A stretch of 64,000 nt of DNA, taken from assembly GCF_000300515.1 (NCBI RefSeq), contig NZ_AMSI01000001.1, forward strand, positions 1 to 64,000. The letters are read 5' to 3'. This document shows, piece after piece, positions 27,528 through 35,556 of the stretch (position 1 is its first letter; the number at the start of each line of letters is the position of its first letter). The position numbers and the translations under genes are program-made. The stretch comes from Nitratireductor indicus C115. GTDB taxonomy: Bacteria; Pseudomonadota; Alphaproteobacteria; Rhizobiales; Rhizobiaceae. The notes under the pieces are model-generated. The model did not search any database and was not told the DNA's origin. It saw only the letters and a program-made list of their open reading frames with translations.

Positions 27528-28748
27528 TCAGGTGGAACCGCTCTGGCGGGGGAAGAAGACCCGCTGCGCAAAGGGCGCGCTCGCGCCGTGCAGGATCACC
27601 GAAAGCAGGATCGCGAAGACGGCGATGTTCGTCACGTCGCCGGCGACATCGAAGCCGGACTGATCGACGACGAGGATCAGATAAAGCACTGAGGCAAGGC
27701 CGCGTGGACCGAACCAGCCGACGAAGAGGCGTGCCTTCATGCTGGTGTCGGTGCCCAGCATGGCGATGAAAACAGGAACCATCCGCACGAGCGTGAGGCT
27801 GAGGACGGCATAGAAAAGTGCAAGTCCGACCTCTCCGTCGAAGGCGCGCGGCAACATGACGGCTCCGAAGATCAGAAAGGTGAGATTGGTCAGGATCGAA
27901 CCTTCCGTCATCGCGAAATTGCTTGCGTCCCGCACCGTCTCGGCGGGTAGCCGCCAGCCGAATGCAAGACCGGCGGTGAAGGCGGCAAGGAAGCCGTTGC
28001 CGCCCAGAAGCTCGGCCGCCAGATAAGCGAAACCCGCCAGAGCCACCATGATGGGCGTGCGCCCTGCCGGATAGGACACACGGTCTCGGAAGGCGCGCAA
28101 TGCAGCAGCAGCCCCGGCATATCCAACGGCCAGTCCCGTGATCGGCCCGAACACGACCTGCCGCGCGAAGAAGGTGGCATGGCCTGCCATGCCTTCCCCG
28201 CTTCCTGTATCGGCAGCAAGGGCGAGCGCGATCAGAAGAAGCGGCAGGCAGAGCCCGTCATTGAGGCCGCTTTCCACGTCGAGCGCCTCCCGTTCGATCT
28301 CGGGCAGACCGTCATTGCCGAAGACGGGTTGCGCCAGTGCCGCATCCGTTGGGGTCAGCACGATGGCGAGCACCAGTGCGCCGAACAGGCCGAGAGCTGG
28401 AAAGAGCGCCAGCCCCGCCAATGTTCCCGCAAGGATGGTCAGGGGAATTCCGAGAAACAGAAGCCGGGCCGAAAGAACCGCGGTTGCCTGCCTGGCGATA
28501 ACGCTGGGGATACGGATATTGGCCGCATCGCGAAACAGGATGATGGCGAGCGTCGAGGTGGCCAGAAATTTCACCACCGAGTTGTTGAGTGGTGAAATCA
28601 GGCCTGCGTCGATGCTGAGAAAGCCATAGCCGATGGCGGTGAAGAGCATGGGGCCTGAAAGGATGGAGGCTTCCAGCCGCCGGGCCACCAGCGAATAGAC
28701 GACAAAAAAGAAGAAGAGCAGCGTCAAGGCGACGTGGAGCTCCATCAA
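27528..28748 (-). CDS. Cation:proton antiporter (CPA1/NhaP-like)
   Basis: A 406-residue protein of about 12 membrane segments. The transport core has ALVLAIVLTPTDAALAQPVF, then EREALDVESGLNDGLCLPLL, the paired acidic pattern of Na+(K+)/H+ antiporters of the CPA1 group. There is no long cytoplasmic C-terminal domain. Its ATG overlaps the stop of the upstream hydrolase gene by 4 bases, so the two are translated together. Ion preference is unknown. Confidence 0.88.
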   Translation of the reverse strand: MMELHVALTLLFFFFVVYSLVARRLEASILSGPMLFTAIGYGFLSIDAGLISPLNNSVVKFLATSTLAIILFRDAANIRIPSVIARQATAVLSARLLFLGIPLTILAGTLAGLALFPALGLFGALVLAIVLTPTDAALAQPVFGNDGLPEIEREALDVESGLNDGLCLPLLLIALALAADTGSGEGMAGHATFFARQVVFGPITGLAVGYAGAAAALRAFRDRVSYPAGRTPIMVALAGFAYLAAELLGGNGFLAAFTAGLAFGWRLPAETVRDASNFAMTEGSILTNLTFLIFGAVMLPRAFDGEVGLALFYAVLSLTLVRMVPVFIAMLGTDTSMKARLFVGWFGPRGLASVLYLILVVDQSGFDVAGDVTNIAVFAILLSVILHGASAPFAQRVFFPRQSGST

Positions 28749-29584
28749 CCGGTCTCCTTCGGCGCTTCTGCGGTTGTTTCCCCGGGGCCGGTTTCCTGTG
28801 TTTGGTCGGGTTCATGGGCCCAGACGAGCCGCTTGTAGTCGAAGCCGTAGACGAGCGTCGGCTTCACGATCTCGAAATAGGGCGAGAGGTCGAAGTCGCG
28901 CGGTGTGTAAAGGGTGTGGTGACGAATATGCAGAATCTCGCGCCGAGAATAACTGGAATGTGCCGCGGTGCGGCCCGGCGCATCGGTGATTTCCGGCAGG
29001 ATCGGATAGCGCACCTTCTGGAAGGCCTCGGCGATCAGCGAGGAGCAGATGGCGCGCGTCGGGTCGCCCGATCCCAGGGCGATCATGCGCCGCCGCCAGC
29101 GCACGGGCACCGGTGGCGTCGGCATGAAATAGCGCAGAAGATCGAATATATTGCGCATGTCGTAGCGCGACCCGATCTTGCTGATCATGAAATTGACGAT
29201 GACCTCGCGGTCATCCGGGGTCAGGCCGCTCGCCCGGCAGATGCGGGTATTGTAGGTGCGGTATTTGGAGAGCGGCACGCCAATGCAGCCTTCGCCGAGA
29301 TTGACCTCGATCAGCCGCGGGCGATCCGAACCGTCCTCCGGTTCCGGCAGAGCGTCTCCCACATAGAGCGCGGCATGGCTCCAGGTGGACTGGGTCAGAT
29401 ATTTGATCGCCGCCGAAATCCGCTGGTTACCCTCGATGAGCAGGATGTCGCCGGGATGCAGTGTCCGGTGCAGGATTTGCGGGTCGGATGGCGTGTAGGG
29501 CTGATAGCCGGAAGATTCGCTTTGTAGCCGCCGCGCCAGAAATCGGCCGAGCCGGTCGAGCATGGTGCTGGTCTGTTCGCTCAT
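28745..29584 (-). CDS. Permuted papain-like (YiiX/YebB-type) cysteine hydrolase
   Basis: A 279-residue protein from MSEQTSTMLDRL; the frame opens 11 codons earlier. The papain-like motifs occur in permuted order: LHPGDILLIEGNQRIS, the His box STWSHAALYVGDALP at about residues 70-85, and the nucleophile in AICSSLIAEAF near residue 180. Such enzymes are thought to hydrolyse amide bonds in lipids or peptides. Translational coupling with a cation antiporter is its most unusual feature. Confidence 0.8.
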   Translation of the reverse strand: MSEQTSTMLDRLGRFLARRLQSESSGYQPYTPSDPQILHRTLHPGDILLIEGNQRISAAIKYLTQSTWSHAALYVGDALPEPEDGSDRPRLIEVNLGEGCIGVPLSKYRTYNTRICRASGLTPDDREVIVNFMISKIGSRYDMRNIFDLLRYFMPTPPVPVRWRRRMIALGSGDPTRAICSSLIAEAFQKVRYPILPEITDAPGRTAAHSSYSRREILHIRHHTLYTPRDFDLSPYFEIVKPTLVYGFDYKRLVWAHEPDQTQETGPGETTAEAPKETG

Positions 29585-29685
29585 CGGCCTCACCGCATGC
29601 GTGTTTAGATAAAACACGGGGGAACTTAATGCATTTTACCGCCCGCCGGAAACCGCAGCGGAGAGCTTTTTGAAAAAGGCTGCCG

Positions 29686-29712
29686 TTGACTTTAGTCAAT
29701 CGATTGATTAAA
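29686..29712 (+). promoter_or_regulatory. Promoter with TetR-type operator palindrome
   Basis: TTGACT (29686-29691) is followed by TTAGTCAATCGATTGATTAA (29692-29711), which contains the perfect palindrome TCAATCGATTGA. It lies about 10 bases before the TetR start, so the regulator most likely represses its own operon here. Confidence 0.75.
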
Positions 29713-29720
29713 CGGCAATT

Positions 29721-30422
29721 ATGACGACGATCGAGAATCTTTTGAACCCTGGCAGGAAGAGGCTGACATCGGCAGAGCACACGCGGCTCGCGCTCGTTCT
29801 GGCTTCGCTCAAGCTGTTCGGCGAAAAAGGGTTCGAGGGCACGACCACACGCGAGATCGCGGCGGCGGCGAAAGCCAATATCGGCTCGATTTCCTATCAT
29901 TTCGGCGGCAAGGACGGCCTGCGGGTCGCCTGTGCGGATCATATTATCGCGCTGATAAGCCAGATTGCCGGCCCGGTACTCGATCTCGATGGTGAAGCCA
30001 TCGAGCCGGCCACGCCCCAGGAGGCGCGGGCAACGCTCATGCGCGTTGTCGAGACGATGACTGAATTTGTGGCTGCCCAGCCCGAAGCCGGTCTCATCGT
30101 GAATTTCCTGCTGCGGGAATTGACCAATCCGACGGTTGCTCTCGACCGCATCTATGAGGGGCTGTTCGAGCCCATGCACAAGCGGCTTTGCCGGGTGTGG
30201 GAGGCTGCAACCGGTGAACCGGCCGAAAGCGAAACCACACGGCTTACCGTTTTCACCATGATAGGGCAGGTGGTCTATTTCCGCATTGGCGCGGAAGCCG
30301 TCCGCCGGCGCATGGGATGGGCGGAGATAACCCGTCGCGAAGCCTCGATGCTCTCCTCTGTCGCAACCGATAATCTGCACGCCATTCTCGACCGGCATCT
30401 TTCCGGAAAGGAAAAGAAATGA
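29721..30422 (+). CDS. CecR-like TetR-family regulator
   Basis: A 233-residue regulator. The helix-turn-helix reads TTREIAAAAKANIGSISYHFGGKDGL at about residues 45-70, and the C-terminal part (VNFLLRELTNPTVALDRIYEGLFEPMHKRL) matches the DUF1956 domain found in CecR (YbiH). In enterobacteria CecR controls the ybhGFSR export genes; the same gene types follow here. It overlaps the next ATG by 4 bases. Confidence 0.92.
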   Translation: MTTIENLLNPGRKRLTSAEHTRLALVLASLKLFGEKGFEGTTTREIAAAAKANIGSISYHFGGKDGLRVACADHIIALISQIAGPVLDLDGEAIEPATPQEARATLMRVVETMTEFVAAQPEAGLIVNFLLRELTNPTVALDRIYEGLFEPMHKRLCRVWEAATGEPAESETTRLTVFTMIGQVVYFRIGAEAVRRRMGWAEITRREASMLSSVATDNLHAILDRHLSGKEKK

Positions 30423-31384
30423 GCTTCGTCTGCGCCATTCCCTTCATCGCCGGCTTTTTCAATGCCTGTGCTCCGGCAGCGCCGCTTGCGGTCGGATATG
30501 TGGAAGGCGACTATGTGTTGCTTGCCCCGACCGAGGTCGGCCAGCTTGCCGCCGTGGCGGTCAGTCGCGGTGCCCGCGTCGAGGCGGGGGAGACGGTGGC
30601 GCTGATGGATCCGACAGGGGCAGAGATCGCCGTTACCCAAGCCGAAGCCGCCCTTGCCGAGGCTGAAGCCCAACTTGCCGATCTCAAGGAATCCAAGCGG
30701 CCGGAGGAAATCGCGGTCCTGGAAGCGACGCTCGTATCCGCCGATGCCGAAAAGGTTGAGGCGGGCAGGGTTCTTGCCCGTACGCAGGATCTCTTCAAGC
30801 GCGGCATTGCCACCCAGGCCGAGCTCGATAAGGCGCAGACCTCGAAGGATCTCGCCGACGCCCGTGTCGGCCAGGCCAAGGCCAATCTCGCGGTGGCGCG
30901 CCTTCCCGCCCGCGCAGAGGCGATCAACGCCGCTGCCAAGCGGCGCGATCAGATGCAGGCCGCACTGGAACAGGCGCGCTGGCGTCTCTCCGAGCGTACG
31001 ATCAAGGCCCCTGCGGCCGGTCGCATAGATGACATCATCCGCAATGGCGGCGACATTGCAGGCCCCTCCGCGCCCGTTGTTTCGCTCCTGCCCGACGGTG
31101 CGGTGAAACTGAAGGTCTATGTACCGGAGGAACAGTTTTCGAGCGTCGAGACCGGCATGCGCCTCAGCGTCAATTGTGACGGTTGCCGCGAAGGGCTGAC
31201 GGCGCGCATTTCATATGTTTCTCCCGATCCCGAGTTCACGCCCCCGGTCATCTATTCGCTCGAGACCCGCCAGAAGCTCGTCTATCTCGTCGAGGCGCGT
31301 CCTGAGGACATGAATTCCGGCCTCCAGCCCGGTCAGATCGTCGATGTTCATATCGACCGCGAAGGGGCCGACAACGGCAGCTGA
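30419..31384 (+). CDS. YbhG-like HlyD-family adaptor
   Basis: A 321-residue periplasmic adaptor with an N-terminal hydrophobic signal/anchor (CAIPFIAGFFNACAPAAPLAV, including a Cys that could be lipidated), lipoyl half-motifs VEGDYVLLAPTEVGQLAAVAV and IKAPAAGRIDDIIRNGGDI, and a long Ala/Glu-rich coiled coil between. It should link the downstream ABC-2 permease to an outer-membrane channel. Confidence 0.9.
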   Translation: MSFVCAIPFIAGFFNACAPAAPLAVGYVEGDYVLLAPTEVGQLAAVAVSRGARVEAGETVALMDPTGAEIAVTQAEAALAEAEAQLADLKESKRPEEIAVLEATLVSADAEKVEAGRVLARTQDLFKRGIATQAELDKAQTSKDLADARVGQAKANLAVARLPARAEAINAAAKRRDQMQAALEQARWRLSERTIKAPAAGRIDDIIRNGGDIAGPSAPVVSLLPDGAVKLKVYVPEEQFSSVETGMRLSVNCDGCREGLTARISYVSPDPEFTPPVIYSLETRQKLVYLVEARPEDMNSGLQPGQIVDVHIDREGADNGS

Positions 31385-31419
31385 ACCATCATCTCCGGCA
31401 GCCGCCGAAAGGAGCCGAA

Positions 31420-32337
31420 ATGAACGCCATCGACGTCCACGGCCTCGTCAAGCGCTACGGCGACAAGACGGTCGTCAACGATGTCTCCATGACGGTGCGC
31501 AAGGGAGAGATCGTCGGCTTTCTCGGTCCCAACGGGTCAGGAAAGACAACCACCATCCGCATCATGTGCGGCCTTCTGACCCCGGACGAGGGGCATGGCA
31601 CGGTGCTTGGCTACGATCTGCGTCGTGAAGGTCTGCTCATCAAGCGCGAGGTGGGGTACATGACCCAGCGCTTCTCTTTTTACGAAGACCTGACCATCGC
31701 CGAAAACCTGGCCTTCGTGGCGCGCCTCTACAAGCTCAGCCCGGTCAAGGACTATGTGGATCGCACGCTTGCCGATCTTGGCCTGTCCTCGCGGCGCAAC
31801 CAGCTTGCCGGCACGCTTTCGGGAGGCTGGAAGCAGCGCCTCGCCCTTGCGGCCTGCATCATGCACAAGCCCAAGCTCCTGATGCTCGACGAGCCGACCG
31901 CCGGCGTCGATCCGAAGGCGCGCCGCGATTTCTGGGATGAGATTCATTATCTCGCGGGCGACGGCCTGACTGTGCTCGTTTCCACCCATTACATGGACGA
32001 AGCCGAGCGCTGCCATCGCATTTCCTACATTTCCTACGGAACCATGCTCGCCACGGGAACGGTCGACGAGGTGGTCCGGGATGCGGGCCTGACCACCTAT
32101 CTCGTCGACGGGCCGAAGCTGGAGCGGCTCGCCAAGGAACTGCGCGACAGGCCGGGTGTCGAGCAGGTAGCGCCGTTCGGTGCGAGCCTGCACGTGGTTG
32201 GTTCCGACGAGGCGTTGCTTAAATCTTCCCTGGCCGATCTTTCCACCCGTGAGGGCGTTTCGGTTCGCCGTGGCGAAACGAGCCTGGAGGATGTGTTCAT
32301 CCAGTTCATGGCCAAGTCGAAGGACAATATGCAATGA
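31420..32337 (+). CDS. ABC transporter ATPase (YbhF-like, single domain)
   Basis: A 305-residue nucleotide-binding protein with one ATPase domain: Walker A GPNGSGKTTT, signature LSGGWKQRLALA, Walker B LLMLDEPTAGVDP and the His of STHYMDEAERC. E. coli YbhF carries two such domains; here only one is present, and it is paired with a single permease gene. It overlaps the permease gene by 4 bases. Confidence 0.93.
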   Translation: MNAIDVHGLVKRYGDKTVVNDVSMTVRKGEIVGFLGPNGSGKTTTIRIMCGLLTPDEGHGTVLGYDLRREGLLIKREVGYMTQRFSFYEDLTIAENLAFVARLYKLSPVKDYVDRTLADLGLSSRRNQLAGTLSGGWKQRLALAACIMHKPKLLMLDEPTAGVDPKARRDFWDEIHYLAGDGLTVLVSTHYMDEAERCHRISYISYGTMLATGTVDEVVRDAGLTTYLVDGPKLERLAKELRDRPGVEQVAPFGASLHVVGSDEALLKSSLADLSTREGVSVRRGETSLEDVFIQFMAKSKDNMQ

Positions 32338-33467
32338 GCCGCATCCTCGATTTCGGCCGGCTTTCCGCGCTTCTGGTCAAGGAATTCATCCAGATGCGGC
32401 GCGACCGCATCACCTTCGGCATGATGCTCGGCGTGCCGCTGATGCAATTGGTTCTGTTCGGCTTCGCCATCAACAACGATCCCAAGGCCCTGCCGGCAGC
32501 GCTTCTCGCGCTCAGCCAGGACCATTACAGCCGGGCGGTCGTTTCGGCTCTCGAGAACACCGGTTATTACCGCTTCGATCACATCGTGCGCACGGCCGGC
32601 GAGGCGGAAGCGCTCATGGCGAGCGGCGAGGTGGTTTTCGTCGTCACCATTCCGTCTGATTTCGCGCGCCGCGTGGATCGCGGCCAGAACCCCGAAATCC
32701 TGATCGAGGCCGATGCGACCGATCCTTCGGTCGCTTCCGGCGCCATCTCCACGCTTGGCACCGTGGCCTCCCAGGCGCTTGTGCGCGAGAGGGGAACCTC
32801 TCCCGATGCGGCGGAACAAGCCGCCCAGCTCCAGGTCGTCGTGCATCGCCGCTACAATCCCGAAGGCATCTCCCAATACAACATCGTTCCGGGCCTTCTC
32901 GGGGTCATTCTCCAGATGACCATGGTCATGATGACCTCCATTGCGCTGACGCGTGAGCGCGAACGGGGCACGATGGAAAATCTTCTCGCCATGCCGGCTA
33001 CGCCGCTTGAAATCATGCTTGGCAAGGTGCTGCCTTATCTGGTTGTCGGCGCGGTGCAGGTCGCGGTTATCCTAGGGGCGTCGAAGGCCCTGTTCGGCAT
33101 CCCTTTCGTAGGCAGCGTCATCCTGCTCCTGTTTGCCGTGCTCATCTTCGTGTCGGCGCTCGTGCTCCTGGGCTACAGCTTCTCCACCTTCGCCCGCACG
33201 CAGATGCAGGCCCTCCAGCTCACCGTTTTCTTCTTTCTGCCGTCCATCCTTCTTTCCGGTTTCATGTTTCCTTTCCGCGGCATGCCGGACTGGGCCCAGT
33301 GGATCGGCGAAACCTTCCCGCTCACCCATTTCCTGCGGGTGATTCGTGCCGTCATGCTGAAGGGTGCGGCACTGCCGGAGGTCGCCTTCGAGATGGGCAT
33401 CCTTGCTCTGTTTATCCTCATTTATGCGGGCATCGCGCTCCTGCGATTCCGTCGCACCCTCGATTGA
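32334..33467 (+). CDS. ABC-2 type permease (YbhS/YbhR-like)
   Basis: A 377-residue membrane subunit: one N-terminal helix, a large extracytoplasmic domain with DATDPSVASG, then five helices and the family signature LTRERERGTMENLLAMPATPLEIMLGKVLPYL. It forms the transport channel, probably as a homodimer because no second permease is seen. Substrates of relatives include drugs and cations; here unknown. Confidence 0.92.
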   Translation: MSRILDFGRLSALLVKEFIQMRRDRITFGMMLGVPLMQLVLFGFAINNDPKALPAALLALSQDHYSRAVVSALENTGYYRFDHIVRTAGEAEALMASGEVVFVVTIPSDFARRVDRGQNPEILIEADATDPSVASGAISTLGTVASQALVRERGTSPDAAEQAAQLQVVVHRRYNPEGISQYNIVPGLLGVILQMTMVMMTSIALTRERERGTMENLLAMPATPLEIMLGKVLPYLVVGAVQVAVILGASKALFGIPFVGSVILLLFAVLIFVSALVLLGYSFSTFARTQMQALQLTVFFFLPSILLSGFMFPFRGMPDWAQWIGETFPLTHFLRVIRAVMLKGAALPEVAFEMGILALFILIYAGIALLRFRRTLD

Positions 33468-33504
33468 TCGATGCGACCTTGACGGAGGGGGAGGTAGTCC
33501 ATAA

Positions 33505-33521
33505 TTTAGAATTATTCTAAA
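33505..33521 (+). promoter_or_regulatory. Irr iron-control element (ICE box) of mbfA
   Basis: TTTAGAATTATTCTAAA is an exact match to the TTTAGAA-N3-TTCTAAA operator used by the iron regulator Irr in rhizobia and their relatives. It sits 15 bases upstream of the mbfA start, fit for repression when iron is scarce. Confidence 0.9.
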
Positions 33522-33536
33522 AACTGGATTGCCTCG

Positions 33537-34520
33537 ATGTTTTCACGTTTCTTTGGCGCCAATCGACGCCCGTTCTCGTCCTTGAGCGAGCAGGAAGTCC
33601 TCGCGCTTGCCATTTCCTCGGAAGAGGACGACGCCCGCATTTATCGCGCTTATGCCGACGGCCTGCGTGACGAGTTCCCCCATTCCGCGAGCATTTTCGA
33701 TGAGATGGCGGAAGAGGAGGATGGGCACCGCGCTGCCCTCATCGCTCTTCATCAGCAGCGTTTCGGCGATCGCATTCCGCTGATCCGCCGGGAGCATGTG
33801 AGCGGCTATTACAACCGTAAGCCCGATTGGCTGGTGCGGCCGCTCGGCCTCGAAAAGGTGCGTGCCCAGGCCGAGACGATGGAGGAGCAGGCGCATCGCT
33901 TCTATGTGGAGGCGGCCAAGCGAACGCAGGATGCCGGCACGCGCAAATTGCTGGGTGACCTCGCTGCGGCCGAAAAGGGGCATGAGTCGCTTGCCCATCG
34001 GCTGACGGAAAAACATCTTGGCCCCGACGAGCGTGCGGAGGAAGACGACACTGCACACAAGCAGTTCGTGCTGACCTATGTTCAGCCCGGCCTCGCGGGC
34101 CTGATGGATGGCTCCGTCTCGACGCTGGCTCCGATCTTTGCTGCCGCCTTTGCCACCGGTGATACCTGGCAGACCTTCCTGGTCGGCCTCGCCGCTTCCA
34201 TCGGCGCGGGCATTTCCATGGGCTTCACGGAAGTTGCATCCGACGATGGCGTGATTTCAGGGCGCGGCTCTCCCATCAAGCGTGGTGTGACCACCGGTCT
34301 GATGACGACATTGGGCGGCCTCGGCCACGCGCTTCCCTATCTCATCCCGCATTTCTGGACCGCGACCGTCATTGCCTTCATTATCGTGTTCCTGGAGCTC
34401 TGGGCCATCGCCTGGGTGCAGAAGCGCTACATGGATACACCATGGAGCCGGGCGATCTTCCAGGTGGTGCTCGGTGGCGCCCTTGTCTTCGGCGCGGGCA
34501 TGCTGATCGGCAACGCCTGA
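33537..34520 (+). CDS. mbfA: Membrane-bound ferritin MbfA (ferritin-VIT1 fusion)
   Basis: A 327-residue protein combining a ferritin-like four-helix domain (residues about 15-165; EEDDARIYRAYADGLR, EMAEEEDGHRAALI, MEEQAHRFYVEAAK, AEKGHESLAHRL) with a C-terminal VIT1 membrane domain (LAGLMDGSVSTLAPIFAAAF, GISMGFTEVASDDG). MbfA exports iron from the cytoplasm and protects against iron and peroxide stress. The ICE box upstream indicates Irr control. It stands alone. Confidence 0.95.
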   Translation: MFSRFFGANRRPFSSLSEQEVLALAISSEEDDARIYRAYADGLRDEFPHSASIFDEMAEEEDGHRAALIALHQQRFGDRIPLIRREHVSGYYNRKPDWLVRPLGLEKVRAQAETMEEQAHRFYVEAAKRTQDAGTRKLLGDLAAAEKGHESLAHRLTEKHLGPDERAEEDDTAHKQFVLTYVQPGLAGLMDGSVSTLAPIFAAAFATGDTWQTFLVGLAASIGAGISMGFTEVASDDGVISGRGSPIKRGVTTGLMTTLGGLGHALPYLIPHFWTATVIAFIIVFLELWAIAWVQKRYMDTPWSRAIFQVVLGGALVFGAGMLIGNA

Positions 34521-34525
34521 CGATC

Positions 34526-34873
34526 CTACGCGCCATGCGCCGTGCGGCTGTCGCGCGGCGCTTCACCGCGTTCGTGCATGCCGTAGTCGCGCACCACATG
34601 CGCGATCCGAAGTCTATAGCCGGAAAATATACCGCCCCGCCCCGCATGCTGTGCCTGCCGGTGTTCCTCCGTGTTGCGCCATGCCTTTACCGCTTCCTCG
34701 TCTTTCCAGAAGGAGAGAGACAGGATCCTGTTCGGGTCGGCCAGGCTCTGGAAGCGCTCGATGGATATGAAGCCATCTATTTCATCGAGCAAGGGCCTGA
34801 GCCTCGCAGCGATATCGAGATATGCGTCGCGGTTTCCCTCGGCGGGCTCCACCTCGAAGATGACGGCAATCAT
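34526..34873 (-). CDS. Antibiotic biosynthesis monooxygenase-type (ABM) protein
   Basis: A 115-residue dimeric alpha/beta ferredoxin-fold protein. It begins MIAVIFEVEPAEGNRDAYLDIA and contains FISIERFQSLADPNRILSLSFW and DEEAVKAWRNTEEHRQAQHAGR, the hallmark of the ABM family whose members act on aromatics, haem or quinones without cofactors. It follows the NIPSNAP gene with a 4-base overlap. Substrate unknown. Confidence 0.88.
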   Translation of the reverse strand: MIAVIFEVEPAEGNRDAYLDIAARLRPLLDEIDGFISIERFQSLADPNRILSLSFWKDEEAVKAWRNTEEHRQAQHAGRGGIFSGYRLRIAHVVRDYGMHERGEAPRDSRTAHGA

Positions 34874-35202
34874 GACTCGTTCCCTGAAGCGGGCGGTGTC
34901 GATACAAGTTTCAGGAAAAGCCGGTCCTCCTTCAGGATAAACCGCTCACGTTTTGCGAAGGCATAATTCTCGCGCCCTTCCGGGCTTGTAGCGAGCCTTG
35001 CACGATAGGCCTCGTAGGCGGCAAGGTTGTCGACGGTATAGACGCCATAAGCAGTGGTGGCCGAGCCTTCGTGGGGCGCGAAATAGCCTATCAGGTCCGC
35101 ACCCGCGGCCGGTATCGCGTGGCCCCAGGCCTGGGCATAGGCCTCGAAGGCCTCGCGCTTGAACGGGTCGATTTCATATCGGATGAAACAGGTAATTCCC
35201 AT
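34870..35202 (-). CDS. NIPSNAP-family protein
   Basis: A 110-residue protein starting MGITCFIRYEIDPFKREAFEAYA, followed by IGYFAPHEGSATTAYGVYTVDNLAAYEAYRARL and FILKEDRLFLKLV. That is the ferredoxin-like NIPSNAP fold. It is the middle gene of a three-gene operon with DUF1127 and ABM proteins, and the open frame upstream of 35202 covers the DUF1127 gene in a different frame. Confidence 0.88.
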   Translation of the reverse strand: MGITCFIRYEIDPFKREAFEAYAQAWGHAIPAAGADLIGYFAPHEGSATTAYGVYTVDNLAAYEAYRARLATSPEGRENYAFAKRERFILKEDRLFLKLVSTPPASGNES

Positions 35203-35269
35203 GCGTGTTTCCTTTCGGTGTTGTAGTTCATGCTTCGCTGAGCATGGAAGTATGCGGCACGATCTTCGG

Positions 35270-35485
35270 TTAGACTTCCCAGAACGGTCTTGCACATTCG
35301 CGGTCCACATCGCGGCGGGTAAGCCCGATATCGGCAAGCTGGTCGGCATCGAGTTCGGCCAGATGCCGCCGCTGGCGGTAGCGCTCGCAGGCGTGTGCAA
35401 AGCGCCTGACAAGACCGCGGCACCCCGGCAAGGCCCAGGGCGCGCGCTTGGTGGCAGAACCGGCAATGGAGATGAAACGGCGCAT
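35270..35485 (-). CDS. DUF1127 small protein
   Basis: A 71-residue basic protein ending in RRHLAELDADQLADIGLTRRDVDRE, the YjiS-like DUF1127 motif. The start at 35485 follows a good AGGAGG. Some rhizobial DUF1127 proteins influence phosphate and carbon metabolism and bind RNA; the role here is unknown. First gene of the operon divergent from the ArsR-type regulator. Confidence 0.9.
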   Translation of the reverse strand: MRRFISIAGSATKRAPWALPGCRGLVRRFAHACERYRQRRHLAELDADQLADIGLTRRDVDRECARPFWEV

Positions 35486-35532
35486 GGCTGGCCTCCTTTC
35501 GACGGGAAGAGAATAGCCATTGCTGCGCATCA

Positions 35533-35556
35533 ATAGTTTGGTTAGGATCGAACTAT
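35533..35556. promoter_or_regulatory. Inverted repeat between the ArsR-type regulator and DUF1127
   Basis: ATAGTT (35533-35538) and AACTAT (35551-35556) form 6-bp arms separated by 12 bases, with the second arm running into the regulator start codon. It is in the right place for an operator controlling both divergent genes. Confidence 0.5.
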
